64,000 nt of DNA from an uncultured Lachnoclostridium sp. (GCA_946499505.1 CAMMSL010000004.1:62001-126000), one strand, 5' to 3'; positions 26,706 to 35,687 are shown, counted from the stretch's first letter. Notes: generated from the sequence alone by a model not told the origin. Numbers and translations: made by a program.

Positions 26706-28055
26706 ATGAACAGAAATCTTAAACAGAATGAGGATATGGAAACGGAGAAAGAAATGCAGGCAGATGTTGTGATCGTCGGAACCGGTGCAGCAGGCCTTTT
26801 TGCTGCCCTGAATCTGCCCCGGGACAGGAAAGTCCTTATCATTACAAAGAAAGATGCTGAGAGCAGCGATTCTTTTCTTGCCCAGGGCGGAATCTGTGTG
26901 CTCAAAGATGAGTCGGATTATGAGAGCTATTTTGAAGATACGATGCGGGCGGGGCATTATGAAAACAGAAAAGAGTCTGTGGACATCATGATCCGAAGTT
27001 CCAGGGAAATTATCAGGGAGTTGATCGGATATGGCGTGAAGTTTGAGCGGAAAGACAGCGGCAGGGAGCAGGATGCGCCGGAGGCTCAGAAAAAAACGGA
27101 AAAACAGCAGTCAGAGGGGCATGAGAACTTTCTGGACGACTATGCATTTACCAGAGAGGGCGCCCACTCCAAACCGCGTATCTTGTTCCATGAGGATGTG
27201 ACGGGAAAAGAGATCACCAGCAAGCTGCTTGCCCAGGTGCGTTCTCTTGAAAATGTGTGTATCATGGAGTACACTACTATGACAGATATTATTGTAGCAG
27301 GAACAGATGGGCAGACGGGAGAAGACAGCATGCAGTGTGCAGGGATCATTGCAGAGGATGCTCAAGGAAACGTATTGAAGATCTATGCGCCGTACACGAT
27401 TCTTGCAAGCGGCGGCATTGGCGGACTGTATGAGCACTCTACAAATTATCCTCATCTGACCGGGGATGCGTTACGTATCGCCGAAAAGCACGGGATACGT
27501 CTGGAACATCTGGATTATGTGCAGATCCATCCGACGACGCTTTATTCCAGGAAGCCGGGAAGGAGATTCCTGATCTCGGAGTCTGTCAGAGGAGAGGGGG
27601 CTATTTTGCTGGACAAGAACGGAAAGCGCTTCACAGACGAACTTCAGCCCCGCGATGTGGTCACAGCGGCAATCCGGGAACAGATGAAAAAGGACGGGAC
27701 AGACCATGTCTGGCTGTCTATGGAACGGATCGACAAAGATACGATCCTGAACCATTTCCCGAATATATACGAGCACTGCCTTGAAGAGGGATATGATGTG
27801 ACAAAAGAGTGGATTCCGGTCGTTCCGGCACAGCATTATTTCATGGGCGGCATCTGGGTGGACAGTGACAGCCAGACCTCCATGGAGCATTTGTTTGCGG
27901 CAGGAGAGACGAGCTGCAACGGAGTTCACGGGGCAAACCGGCTGGCCAGCAACTCCCTGTTGGAGAGTCTTGTCTTTGCAAAGCGGGCCGCGCAGAAGAT
28001 CGAGGCTGAGCTGGATGCAGGCGGGGAAGCTGAGCAGCTGGACGAAACGGCCTGA
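26706..28055 (+). CDS. nadB: L-aspartate oxidase
   Basis: 449 residues. Oxidises L-aspartate to iminoaspartate for NadA. The FAD-binding start VVIVGTGAAGLFAAL is at about residue 20; the active-site region of the fumarate reductase family follows (HPTTLY, ISESVRGEGA, RDVVTAAI, PAQHYFMGGI). It is about 90 residues shorter than the E. coli enzyme, lacking the C-terminal helical domain, as in other clostridial NadB proteins. Confidence 0.94.
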   Translation: MNRNLKQNEDMETEKEMQADVVIVGTGAAGLFAALNLPRDRKVLIITKKDAESSDSFLAQGGICVLKDESDYESYFEDTMRAGHYENRKESVDIMIRSSREIIRELIGYGVKFERKDSGREQDAPEAQKKTEKQQSEGHENFLDDYAFTREGAHSKPRILFHEDVTGKEITSKLLAQVRSLENVCIMEYTTMTDIIVAGTDGQTGEDSMQCAGIIAEDAQGNVLKIYAPYTILASGGIGGLYEHSTNYPHLTGDALRIAEKHGIRLEHLDYVQIHPTTLYSRKPGRRFLISESVRGEGAILLDKNGKRFTDELQPRDVVTAAIREQMKKDGTDHVWLSMERIDKDTILNHFPNIYEHCLEEGYDVTKEWIPVVPAQHYFMGGIWVDSDSQTSMEHLFAAGETSCNGVHGANRLASNSLLESLVFAKRAAQKIEAELDAGGEAEQLDETA

Positions 28056-28126
28056 ATGAAGAGCAGAAAAGCGGTTTTATGGGATCCGCTGATATAAAGA
28101 AAAACAGAAGAAAGCAGGGAACGATC

Positions 28127-28981
28127 ATGAATAAGATCACAATGACGCTTCAGGCAGATCATCTGATCCTGGAAGCGCTGAAGGAAGATATATCAAGTGA
28201 AGATGTGAGCACAAATGCGGTGATGAAAGAGGCGGTTACCGGCGAGGTGGACCTGATCTGCAAGCAGGACGGGATCATAGCCGGCCTGGAAGTGTTCCGC
28301 AGGGTATTTGAGCTGCTGGATGCGGATACGGCGGCAGAGTTTTTCTGCAGCGACGGAGATGAGGTGAAAGCGGGACAGCTCATGGGAAAAGTGAGAGGAG
28401 ACATTCGCGTCCTCTTATCCGGTGAAAGAGTTGCGCTGAATTATCTCCAGAGGATGAGCGGGATCGCCACATACACTCATTCGGTGGCAGAGCTTTTAAA
28501 AGGCAGTAAGACCAAACTTTTGGATACACGTAAGACTACACCGAACATGAGGATTTTTGAGAAATACGCAGTCCGGGTGGGCGGCGGATATAACCATAGA
28601 TACAATCTTTCTGACGGTGTGCTGCTGAAGGATAATCACATCGGCGCCGCCGGCGGAGTAGCACAGGCTGTGAAGATGGCGAGAGATTATGCGCCGTTTG
28701 TCCGGAAGATCGAGGTGGAAGTGGAAAATCTGGATATGGTCCGCGAGGCGGTCGATGCTGGAGCAGATATCATTATGCTTGACAATATGTCACCTGACGA
28801 GATGCGCGAGGCGATCCGGATCATCGATGGACGGGCAGAGACGGAGTGCTCCGGCAATGTGACGAAAGAAAATATTGCAAGGCTGACAGAGCTTGGAGTG
28901 GATTATATTTCCAGCGGAGCGCTGACACATTCTGCATCTATACTTGACATTTCAATGAAAAACCTGCATGCTGTAGAGTGA
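28127..28981 (+). CDS. nadC: Nicotinate-nucleotide pyrophosphorylase
   Basis: 284 residues. Converts quinolinate and PRPP to nicotinate mononucleotide. Signature motifs are LNYLQRMSGIAT, LDTRKTTP, GGGYNHR and LLKDNH, with VDYISSGALTHS near the end. AGCAGGGA before 28127 fits that ATG; an in-frame ATG at 28079 is less likely. The operon ends with the hairpin at 29004. Confidence 0.95.
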   Translation: MNKITMTLQADHLILEALKEDISSEDVSTNAVMKEAVTGEVDLICKQDGIIAGLEVFRRVFELLDADTAAEFFCSDGDEVKAGQLMGKVRGDIRVLLSGERVALNYLQRMSGIATYTHSVAELLKGSKTKLLDTRKTTPNMRIFEKYAVRVGGGYNHRYNLSDGVLLKDNHIGAAGGVAQAVKMARDYAPFVRKIEVEVENLDMVREAVDAGADIIMLDNMSPDEMREAIRIIDGRAETECSGNVTKENIARLTELGVDYISSGALTHSASILDISMKNLHAVE

Positions 28982-29003
28982 GAATGAACAGAAACTTTCA
29001 GCG

Positions 29004-29049
29004 GCGCGCATGTACAGAGAAGATCTGTTCTGCGCGCTTTTCTCATTTT
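29004..29049 (+). terminator. Intrinsic terminator after nadC
   Basis: GCGCGC (29004-29009) with GCGCGC (29032-29037) and ACAGA/TCTGT inside, followed by a T-rich run. Confidence 0.75.
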
Positions 29050-29138
29050 TGGGGAAGATTTTTTTGATTTTCTGATATATAATGGTGAAGGCGTCAAAAG
29101 GTATTTTAACGCCCTTGATACACGTAGGAGGAGATCTG

Positions 29139-29648
29139 ATGACAGGTTCAGACAGAAGAAGCGCGATCGTAGACCGTATCCGGAACAGTGATGTACCTGT
29201 ATCCGGAAAGGAGCTTGCGTCCGCATTTGATGTGAGCCGGCAAGTGATCGTTCAGGACATTGCACTGATCCGCGCAGCCGGACATGACATTATATCTACA
29301 AACAGGGGATATATTATAAATGAGCCGCATTTGGCAAGGCGTGTCTTTAAAGTCAGGCACACGGATGAACAGCTTGAAGAGGAACTCAATGCCATTGTCG
29401 ATCTGGGAGGAAAAGTCTGTGACGTGATAGTGAACCACAGAGTATATGGACGGCTGGAGGCGGAGCTTAACATTACTTCCAGGCGGAATGTAGCGGAGTT
29501 TATTGCCGATATAAAAAACGGGAAATCCAGCCCGCTCAAAAATATTACATCCGATTACCATTATCATACAGTGGAGGCAGACAGCGAAGAGACGCTGGAT
29601 CTGATCGGGAAAATGCTGCGTGAAAAAGGATTTCTCATAGAATCATAG
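29139..29648 (+). CDS. niaR: NAD biosynthesis repressor NiaR
   Basis: 169 residues. An N-terminal winged helix (VSGKELASAFDVSRQVIVQDIALIRAAG) is followed by a 3H domain with conserved histidines (VNHRVYG, DYHYHTVEA). NiaR (YrxA) binds nicotinate and represses NAD synthesis and salvage genes in Firmicutes, so its position directly after nadABC suggests it controls that operon. AGGAGGAG at 29125-29132 sets the start at 29139. Confidence 0.9.
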   Translation: MTGSDRRSAIVDRIRNSDVPVSGKELASAFDVSRQVIVQDIALIRAAGHDIISTNRGYIINEPHLARRVFKVRHTDEQLEEELNAIVDLGGKVCDVIVNHRVYGRLEAELNITSRRNVAEFIADIKNGKSSPLKNITSDYHYHTVEADSEETLDLIGKMLREKGFLIES

Positions 29649-29663
29649 TGGAAATGGAGACTT

Positions 29664-30923
29664 ATGGAAGATATTGTAAAATTACTCGACAGAGTTTTAA
29701 ATATAGATTTTATCCGTGCGGTGATCAGTAATCCGCGGGATAAAGAGGGCATAATAAAGGTAAAAGTCCGACCGCTGGAGAAGAAAGGAAATCTGCTGTT
29801 CCAGTTCGAGGCTTTTACGGCAAAACAGGCATTTCACAGAAATCTGGCAAAAGAGGAGGCCAAAGTACAGTTTGCCGAATATGCGGAACAGTTCCGCCAG
29901 ATGCAGATAGAGACTGTAAGTGATATATATACAGTGCTCATCAGTAAGAAAGGAAAGATTACTGTTAAGAGAAGGAAACGCAGGGAGAAGGCGCAGGCGG
30001 CAGACCGTAAGAAACAGTATATCCTGGAAGAAGGAATTCCGGTGCCGTTCCTCAGAGATCTGGGCGTAATGACAGAGGACGGGAAGATTGTGAGAACAAA
30101 GACCGATAAATTTCGTCAGATCAACCGTTTTCTGGAATTTATAGAAGATATTCTTCCGCAGCTCGATAAGGAGAGAGAGCTTACGATCCTCGATTTTGGA
30201 TGCGGAAAATCTTATCTCACATTTGCCATGTATTATTATCTGCATGAGTTGAAAAAATATGATATCCGCATTATCGGTCTGGATCTGAAAGAGGATGTGA
30301 TCGAGCACTGCGGAGAACTGGCAGATAAATACGGCTATGAGAAACTGACGTTTCTGGTGGGGGATATCGCGGATTATAAAGGTGTCGAACAGGTGGATAT
30401 GGTCGTCACGCTCCATGCCTGCGACACGGCGACAGATTATGCACTGGCAAAGGCGATCGGCTGGAACGCAAAAGTGATCCTTTCGGTACCGTGCTGTCAG
30501 CATGAACTGAATATACAGCTTTCGGATTCCGGCAGACGAGAGAATGGAAACGGCGGGGAGATCAGAGGAGATGTTTCGGAAATGCTTGCTCCGGTTATGG
30601 ACTACGGGCTTCTGAGAGAACGTTTTGCAGCTCTTGTGACTGACGGCCTGCGTGCGAAATATCTGGAGCGTATGGGATATGAGACACAGGTGCTCGAATT
30701 TATCGATATGGAGCACACACCGAAGAATATTCTGCTCCGCGCGGTGAAGAAAGAAACGTTCGCTGGAAACGTGCCAGAGGGCGGAAAAGATCCGGGCAGG
30801 AGCCGGACCGCAGAGCAGCAAAAAGAGAAAAAAGCAGCGGAAGATATTATAAAATGTGAACAGTTTCTGCAGGCTGACCTGACATTGGGGCGTCTGCTTT
30901 CAGATAAAAGGGAGAATAAATAA
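29664..30923 (+). CDS. SAM-dependent methyltransferase, class I
   Basis: 419 residues. A Rossmann-type methyltransferase domain begins at about 160 with LTILDFGCGKSYLTFAMYYYL, then IIGLDLKEDVIEHC and VTLHACDTATDYALAKAI. About 150 residues precede it without a recognised domain. The family occurs widely in Clostridia; the substrate is unknown, possibly RNA. It ends two bases before the next gene, so the two are co-translated. Confidence 0.75.
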   Translation: MEDIVKLLDRVLNIDFIRAVISNPRDKEGIIKVKVRPLEKKGNLLFQFEAFTAKQAFHRNLAKEEAKVQFAEYAEQFRQMQIETVSDIYTVLISKKGKITVKRRKRREKAQAADRKKQYILEEGIPVPFLRDLGVMTEDGKIVRTKTDKFRQINRFLEFIEDILPQLDKERELTILDFGCGKSYLTFAMYYYLHELKKYDIRIIGLDLKEDVIEHCGELADKYGYEKLTFLVGDIADYKGVEQVDMVVTLHACDTATDYALAKAIGWNAKVILSVPCCQHELNIQLSDSGRRENGNGGEIRGDVSEMLAPVMDYGLLRERFAALVTDGLRAKYLERMGYETQVLEFIDMEHTPKNILLRAVKKETFAGNVPEGGKDPGRSRTAEQQKEKKAAEDIIKCEQFLQADLTLGRLLSDKRENK

Positions 30924-30925
30924 GG

Positions 30926-33433
30926 ATGAAAAGAAGGATCATCAAAGCAGGAGTGCTGATCGCTGTGTTTATCGCGGCACTTGTGATCAGCAGTCTGGTC
31001 ATAAACAGTGGAACAGATGACGAGATTGTTGATATGGGGGCGCCTACGCTTCCGCGGATTTCATTTACGGTAGATGGAACAGAAGTGAATCCGCTCTTCG
31101 GTTACGTGCAGGATATGGATATCACAGCTATGCGGGATACGATCACACCGCTTAATTCAGACGGGTCGCTGACGATGAATATAGAGGCGGACGGAAATGA
31201 AATCTCAGATATCCGGTACGAGGTATATTCGCTGGACGGAGAGGATATGTACACGGATGGCAAAGCAGATGTACCGGCCGAGGGAGAACAAGTTTCTCTT
31301 TCTGTTGGAAATGTTCTCTCTGGTGACGTGCGGGAGGCGGTGCTTAAGGTGATTCTGACAGCTGACGAGGAGACGGTCAGTTATTATACAAGGATTGCTT
31401 CGCCGTCGGATTTAACAACATCTGAGTGCCTTGCTTATGCGCTGGATTTTCACGACAAAGCGATAAATAAAAAAGGAACAGAGGATCTGGAAAGCCATCT
31501 GGAGCCGAGCGAAGAAAGTGATAATACAACGTATCAGACGGTCAATATCCATTCGGATGTTACGCATGTGCAGTGGGGAGATCTCTCACCGGAGATTGTC
31601 GGAAATGTAGAGTGGAGCATCAAGGAGAGCAACACGGTATATACTTCTATTCTTGCGAAGTACCAGGTTTCCTGCCAGGATGAAAACGGAGATACGGACC
31701 TTTATAATGTAAAGGAATTCTTCCGTGTGCGCTTTCTTGTAGATACGATTTATCTGCTGGATTATAACAGGGACATGGAACAGGTTTTCCAGGGAACCGC
31801 ATCGGACTTCGATGACAATGGGATACTGTTCGGAATTACATCACAGGATGATATTCAGTATGAGACAAACAGTGATGAGACGATCGTTGCATTTGTCCAG
31901 GAAAGAAACCTCTGGCTGTACAATGGTGAGGCGGATGAACTGACGGAAGTGTTCAGCTTTTCAGATCAGGAAGGCCGCGATATGCGAAGCAAGAATGACC
32001 AGCATGCAGTCAGGATCATCAGTATGGATGATGACGGAAATCTGGCATTTGCTGTTTACGGCTATATGAACCGCGGCTATCATGAAGGAGAAGTCGGGGT
32101 CGGAATCTATTATTTCAGTGTGGATACAAATGCGATCGAAGAGAAAGCATTTATACCAAGTACCAAGTCCTATGCAATTGCGGCAGATGAGCTTGGCAAA
32201 ATGGTATACTATAATCATGATCAGTCCATGCTCTACGTGCTTGCTGACGGAACCCTGTATCAGATCGATCTGGGCAATGATGAGCAGACGACTCTGGCAG
32301 AAGGCCTCACAGAAGAGCAGTATGCCGTATCGGATGACGGACATCTCATGGCGTACCAGACAAACGGCAGCTCGGAAAATGGCAAAGAAGATACGGGAGA
32401 AAATGCAGGAGAAAATAGCAAGGATGATAGTACAGGTACAGCCGGTTCCGGGCTCTGTGTGATGAATCTGAGAAGTGGTGATACGTATATGATAGATGCT
32501 GCAGAAGGCGAAAACGTACGTCCGCTTGGGTTTATCAATGGAGACTTTGTATTTGGAAAAGCGCGTTCTGCAGATGAAGGCGTGACAGTCGCCGGTGAAG
32601 AAATCAGCCCGATGTATGAGATTGAGATACGAAATTCCGACAATGAGACAGAGGCTCAGTATTCATTTGAAGATCAGGGCATATATACGACAGATATCCT
32701 CATAGACGGAAACCTTCTGACTCTTAACCGCGTTGTTAAAGAAGGAGATGCGTACAACTCTACTTCTCAGGAATATATTACCAATAATAAGGAGCGGGCA
32801 GAGACAGCCATTTCACTGGAGACATATACAACAGATGTTAAAGAGACACAGGTAAGACTGACATTTGCAGACGGAATCGGTAATACAGAGCCAGAGCTTG
32901 TAAAACCTGGTCAGATTGCTTCCCGAGAACCGCTCACAGTCACTCTGAGCGGCGGCGACAGCGGAGAAAAGTTCTACGTGTATGGCATGGGTGAACTGGT
33001 TGCAGTATACGATAAGGCAGGATATGCAGTCCAGAAGGCCAATGAAGTATCCGGAGTGGTGATCTCGTCAAACCAGCAATATGTCTGGGAGAGAGGGAAC
33101 AGAGACCTTGTATATTCTACGGATGCGGCGGCATTTGGCAAAGAAAGCGGAGAAACTTCGCTGGCGGCCTGCGAGCGGTATATGGAGCAGTATGAAGCCC
33201 ATCAGGTCGATCTGACAGGATGTACGCTGGATCAGGTGCTCTATGTGATCAACAGAGGATGCCCGGTGATCGCGCTGGTGGATTCGGGCCATGCGGTTCT
33301 GCTGACGGGATATACAACGACAGATATCACATATATCGATCCGGACGACGGCGGTTCTCATACAGTGGGAATGAGTACGCTGGCAAGTCAGACGGAGAGC
33401 AGTGGAAATGTGTTTATCGGATATATAAAGTAA
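30926..33433 (+). CDS. Large membrane-anchored extracellular protein with C39-like C-terminal domain
   Basis: 835 residues. One N-terminal membrane segment (about 7-28), then a long acidic extracellular region with propeller-like repeats (MSMLYVLADGTLYQIDLGN and others) and a Ser/Gly/Asp-rich low-complexity insert near 490-510. The last 110 residues (LAACERYMEQYEAHQVDLTGC, INRGCPVIALVDSGHAVLLTGY, TYIDPDDG) look like a peptidase C39-like fold: the His of GHAVLLTGY and the Asp of YIDPDDG are present, but no clear Cys nucleophile is seen, so it may be a non-catalytic version. Function unknown. Confidence 0.6.
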   Translation: MKRRIIKAGVLIAVFIAALVISSLVINSGTDDEIVDMGAPTLPRISFTVDGTEVNPLFGYVQDMDITAMRDTITPLNSDGSLTMNIEADGNEISDIRYEVYSLDGEDMYTDGKADVPAEGEQVSLSVGNVLSGDVREAVLKVILTADEETVSYYTRIASPSDLTTSECLAYALDFHDKAINKKGTEDLESHLEPSEESDNTTYQTVNIHSDVTHVQWGDLSPEIVGNVEWSIKESNTVYTSILAKYQVSCQDENGDTDLYNVKEFFRVRFLVDTIYLLDYNRDMEQVFQGTASDFDDNGILFGITSQDDIQYETNSDETIVAFVQERNLWLYNGEADELTEVFSFSDQEGRDMRSKNDQHAVRIISMDDDGNLAFAVYGYMNRGYHEGEVGVGIYYFSVDTNAIEEKAFIPSTKSYAIAADELGKMVYYNHDQSMLYVLADGTLYQIDLGNDEQTTLAEGLTEEQYAVSDDGHLMAYQTNGSSENGKEDTGENAGENSKDDSTGTAGSGLCVMNLRSGDTYMIDAAEGENVRPLGFINGDFVFGKARSADEGVTVAGEEISPMYEIEIRNSDNETEAQYSFEDQGIYTTDILIDGNLLTLNRVVKEGDAYNSTSQEYITNNKERAETAISLETYTTDVKETQVRLTFADGIGNTEPELVKPGQIASREPLTVTLSGGDSGEKFYVYGMGELVAVYDKAGYAVQKANEVSGVVISSNQQYVWERGNRDLVYSTDAAAFGKESGETSLAACERYMEQYEAHQVDLTGCTLDQVLYVINRGCPVIALVDSGHAVLLTGYTTTDITYIDPDDGGSHTVGMSTLASQTESSGNVFIGYIK

Positions 33434-33449
33434 CAGTTTGAACTGAACT

Positions 33450-33510
33450 GTATCAAGTAAAAAAGCTTCCCGGATGCGGAATGAACCGCATTAGGGAAGC
33501 TTTTTGATAC
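33450..33510. terminator. Bidirectional terminator between converging genes
   Basis: AAAAGCTTCCC (33461-33471) pairs with GGGAAGCTTTT (33494-33504), with ATGCGG/CCGCAT inside. T-runs on both strands can end the 835-residue gene and queT. Confidence 0.88.
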
Positions 33511-33526
33511 TGCCTTTTATGACAGA

Positions 33527-34027
33527 CTATACAGTTGTCTTAAATAATAATCCTCTGTATCTGTTCAGTGCTGTGTACAGGATCAGTCCCAGCACTCCGC
33601 AGGAAATCACCTCTCCGATTCCGACAGTCAGCATCATAAACGGGATCGGAAGCGGCACCATATAGCCGTATTTTAACACGAACGGTACAACGAGCACATT
33701 TGCAATGATCGGCGGAAGCGGTGCAAGATATTTACTCTTGTTTCTCAGCATCCATGTGAAAACTGCTCCGATCAGTGTGGCAAGGCTTCCGAAGATGATA
33801 TCCGGAAGAATGCATCCGCCAAGGATGTTGCTGATCAGGCATCCTAAAAATACACCTGGGATAGCTGCGGGGGTAAATGCCGGAAGAATGGTCAGTGCCT
33901 CGGAAATACGGACCTGAACCTCTCCGTAACTGAATGACGCGCCGATAAGAGTCAGCACAACGTAGATCGCGGCGATCATAGCCGCCTGTGCTATGAAGAG
34001 CACTTTGCCTGATTGATTGTTTTTCAT
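33527..34027 (-). CDS. queT: Queuosine precursor transporter QueT, ECF S component
   Basis: 166 residues, five to six membrane segments, with the QueT pattern SYGEVQVRISEALTILPAF. QueT is the substrate-binding subunit for a queuosine precursor and works with a shared energy-coupling module, not seen here. The start at 34027 follows AAAGGAG (CTCCTTT at 34037-34043 on the plus strand). A preQ1-I riboswitch directly precedes the gene. The mobile element at 34044-51272 has replaced its upstream region, including its promoter. Confidence 0.9.
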   Translation of the reverse strand: MKNNQSGKVLFIAQAAMIAAIYVVLTLIGASFSYGEVQVRISEALTILPAFTPAAIPGVFLGCLISNILGGCILPDIIFGSLATLIGAVFTWMLRNKSKYLAPLPPIIANVLVVPFVLKYGYMVPLPIPFMMLTVGIGEVISCGVLGLILYTALNRYRGLLFKTTV

Positions 34028-34036
34028 TTTTCTGTT

Positions 34037-34081
34037 CTCCTTTAGTTTTGTTTTACGAGTGGAAGGTCTCGAACACTCGAT
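34037..34081 (-). promoter_or_regulatory. preQ1-I riboswitch of queT, also the left attachment site
   Basis: On the minus strand a 6-bp stem CGAGTG/CACTCG encloses a 12-base loop that aligns to the preQ1-I consensus as UUCnAG-N5-CC across the loop and stem edge. An A-rich tail AAAACAAAACU leads into the AAAGGAG ribosome site, so ligand binding could close the pseudoknot and hide that site. Association with queT supports the assignment. Bases 34044-34081 are repeated exactly at 51235-51272. Confidence 0.78.
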
Positions 34082-34091
34082 AATGATACGC

Positions 34092-34126
34092 CAGAAACAA
34101 CGTGTTTGCGTTGCTTCTGGCGTTTT
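34092..34126. other. Hairpin at the left element end
   Basis: CGCCAGAAACAACG pairs with CGTTGCTTCTGGCG, about 14 bp with one wobble, between the element-borne promoter and the aptamer. In the queT direction it forms part of the leader. No T-run follows in that direction. Confidence 0.5.
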
Positions 34127-34128
34127 GT

Positions 34129-34157
34129 AGTATACCATGAATATATAAGAAAATCAA
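34129..34157 (-). promoter_or_regulatory. Element-borne outward promoter facing queT
   Basis: On the minus strand TTGATT (34152-34157), 17-base spacer, TATACT (34129-34134). It lies inside the mobile element and reads out through the left att aptamer into queT. Confidence 0.7.
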
Positions 34158-34160
34158 GAA

Positions 34161-34186
34161 TGTCCAAAAAATGTCCAAAATGGGAA
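34161..34186 (+). repeat. Left integrase arm-type repeats
   Basis: TGTCCAAAAAATGTCCAAAA followed by TGGGAA. The right end has the matching pair TGTCCAAAATTTGTCCAAC with TGGGA at 51111-51135. Paired short direct repeats inside each att site are typical of arm binding sites of tyrosine integrases. Confidence 0.6.
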
Positions 34187-34215
34187 ATTGATATTACTAA
34201 AAGGCGGTGCAACCA

Positions 34216-34503
34216 ATGAAGAATTATACTATAAAAATAGAAGTATACAGTAACAGCAAGGATAGGGTAAGAGTTTTAATAAATAAATATAAGCTGGATT
34301 TAATTATCGATGGATTTCGTGTTACAGGTGTTGAAGATACAGGAAATTACGTTATTGATGGTAAATTTCTAAAAAATATTATACGAGCAGAGCTATACAT
34401 CAGTGGCAATGATCGAAAAGATGTTATTCGGTCTATTGTACCTTTGACTACAGATGAAACAGTTTTGTCGTGGGAACTAGTATGTGATGACGAAAATGAA
34501 TAA
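34216..34503 (+). CDS. Small hypothetical protein of the element
   Basis: 95 residues, mixed alpha/beta, acidic end (CDDENE). No recognised domain. A GTG at 34207 is in frame, but AAGGCGGTG upstream fits the ATG at 34216. First gene at the left end of the element. Confidence 0.55.
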   Translation: MKNYTIKIEVYSNSKDRVRVLINKYKLDLIIDGFRVTGVEDTGNYVIDGKFLKNIIRAELYISGNDRKDVIRSIVPLTTDETVLSWELVCDDENE

Positions 34504-34574
34504 GTAATGCATTCAGCATTTGCACCAGATATAAGAATTTTTTTAGAAAATTGGAAAAAGGAGTGGTTATAAAC

Positions 34575-34883
34575 ATGGATTATATACAGAAAATTTTTGC
34601 AAGGGCAAAAATAAAGAATGTAATAGATCATCTTCTATACGGTCATGAGCCGGATACAGAGATTAACGACTATGAGAGCAGGATGGAAAAGGCATTTGCA
34701 CAGTATGGGGAAATTGTAGCTAAATACGATCCGAAGCGTAATTCAGAATTGTATGATGCTGCGAACGCACTGACAGAGGTAATATCAGCAGTTTATATGG
34801 AAATCGGTTTTCAGGCTGGACTCCTTTTTATGCAGGAGATTTATCACAATGGTGAAAAGCACAGAAGAGCGAACGGGGAATGA
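34575..34883 (+). CDS. Small helical hypothetical protein
   Basis: 102 residues (MDYIQKIFARAKIKNVIDHLLYG..), predicted all-helical. Small proteins with this kind of opening are common on clostridial plasmids and integrative elements; function unknown. AAAGGAG at 34557-34563 precedes the ATG. A bidirectional hairpin follows. Confidence 0.6.
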   Translation: MDYIQKIFARAKIKNVIDHLLYGHEPDTEINDYESRMEKAFAQYGEIVAKYDPKRNSELYDAANALTEVISAVYMEIGFQAGLLFMQEIYHNGEKHRRANGE

Positions 34884-34927
34884 ATTTAGTGAAATAGATG
34901 TTCTTAAACGATACAATGATGGAGAAA

Positions 34928-34951
34928 GGAGGGAAAGGGATATTTCCCTCC
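34928..34951. terminator. Terminator between converging element genes
   Basis: GGAGGGAAA (34928-34936) with TTTCCCTCC (34943-34951), followed by a short T-rich stretch. Confidence 0.65.
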
Positions 34952-34963
34952 TCGGCTAATTTT

Positions 34964-35152
34964 CTAATCAGAACAACTACCATGATAGATGTAATCTATT
35001 ACAGCCTGTCTTGCAATTTTCCAAGTTCGACCAATGCGGAATGCTTTTATCTTTTGAGCGTTTAGTAAATTGTAAGCAGTATTTTTCCCGATTGCCAGCA
35101 TATCACATAGCTCATCTACTGTTATCAGGTCACTGTATATATCTCGATTCAT
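34964..35152 (-). CDS. Excisionase-like helix-turn-helix protein
   Basis: 62 residues. A MerR/excisionase-type helix-turn-helix (LITVDELCDMLAIGKNTAYNLLNAQKIKAFRIGRTWKI) of the kind found in Tn916-type Xis proteins. The start at 35152 follows AAAGGAGG on the minus strand. It may help excision or regulate the mob genes that diverge from it. A second such protein is encoded at 49686. Confidence 0.75.
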   Translation of the reverse strand: MNRDIYSDLITVDELCDMLAIGKNTAYNLLNAQKIKAFRIGRTWKIARQAVIDYIYHGSCSD

Positions 35153-35280
35153 TAAAAAACCTCCTTTAATAAAATACTTATTTAATGTAGTGTTTAACAC
35201 TTTTTATATTCAAAAACAAAAAAGATAAAGTTAAAAAAGCAGAGATAAGTATTAAAAATTAAATGTAATTAACAATGAAG

Positions 35281-35350
35281 TAATCGACGCTTGGATAAGC
35301 TATCAGCGATTAATTTTATGTTTTGAGAATGGTATATACTTTTGCCATTC
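35281..35350. other. Candidate origin of transfer
   Basis: Nested inverted repeats TAATCG/CGATTA (35281-35286, 35307-35312) and GCTT/AAGC (35289-35292, 35297-35300), then GAATGG/CCATTC (35327-35332, 35345-35350), sit directly upstream of mobC and the relaxase gene. This is the usual place and architecture of an oriT. Confidence 0.45.
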
Positions 35351-35384
35351 TGGTTGAATACTGAAAAGAAAGGAGAAGATTTAT

Positions 35385-35687
35385 ATGCAAAGTAAGAAAA
35401 ATAGTAGATCTGTATGTTTAAAGCTATCAAAGGAAGAGTATCAGACACTTGAGAATAAGGCTAAACAAAGGAAGTTGGATAAGACTAATTATATAAGATA
35501 TTTAATATATACAGATCAAGACGATCTGTACAGTGTAAAAGCGGACAAGGCATTACAACAGATATCAGCGAGTACTGAGAATTTAGCTGACATCTGTAAT
35601 ATGAATAAACCAGATCTGGATGAGATCCATGAGAATTGTGATGAGATTATAAAGGGGGTAAAAATGTTATGGCGTTGTTTAAGGTAG
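35385..35687 (+). CDS. MobC-like relaxosome accessory protein
   Basis: 100 residues. The N-terminal part (SVCLKLSKEEYQTLENKAKQRKLDKTNYIRYLIY) is a ribbon-helix-helix DNA-binding motif as in MobC proteins, which open oriT DNA for the relaxase. It overlaps the relaxase gene by 19 bases. A good AAAGGAG site precedes the ATG. Confidence 0.75.
   Translation: MQSKKNSRSVCLKLSKEEYQTLENKAKQRKLDKTNYIRYLIYTDQDDLYSVKADKALQQISASTENLADICNMNKPDLDEIHENCDEIIKGVKMLWRCLR

Noticed and set aside
34044-34081. att repeat as a tRNA 3' end
   Set aside because: TCTCGAA looks a little like a T-loop, but there is no tRNA body on either side, and the stem and A-rich tail fit the preQ1-I riboswitch before queT.
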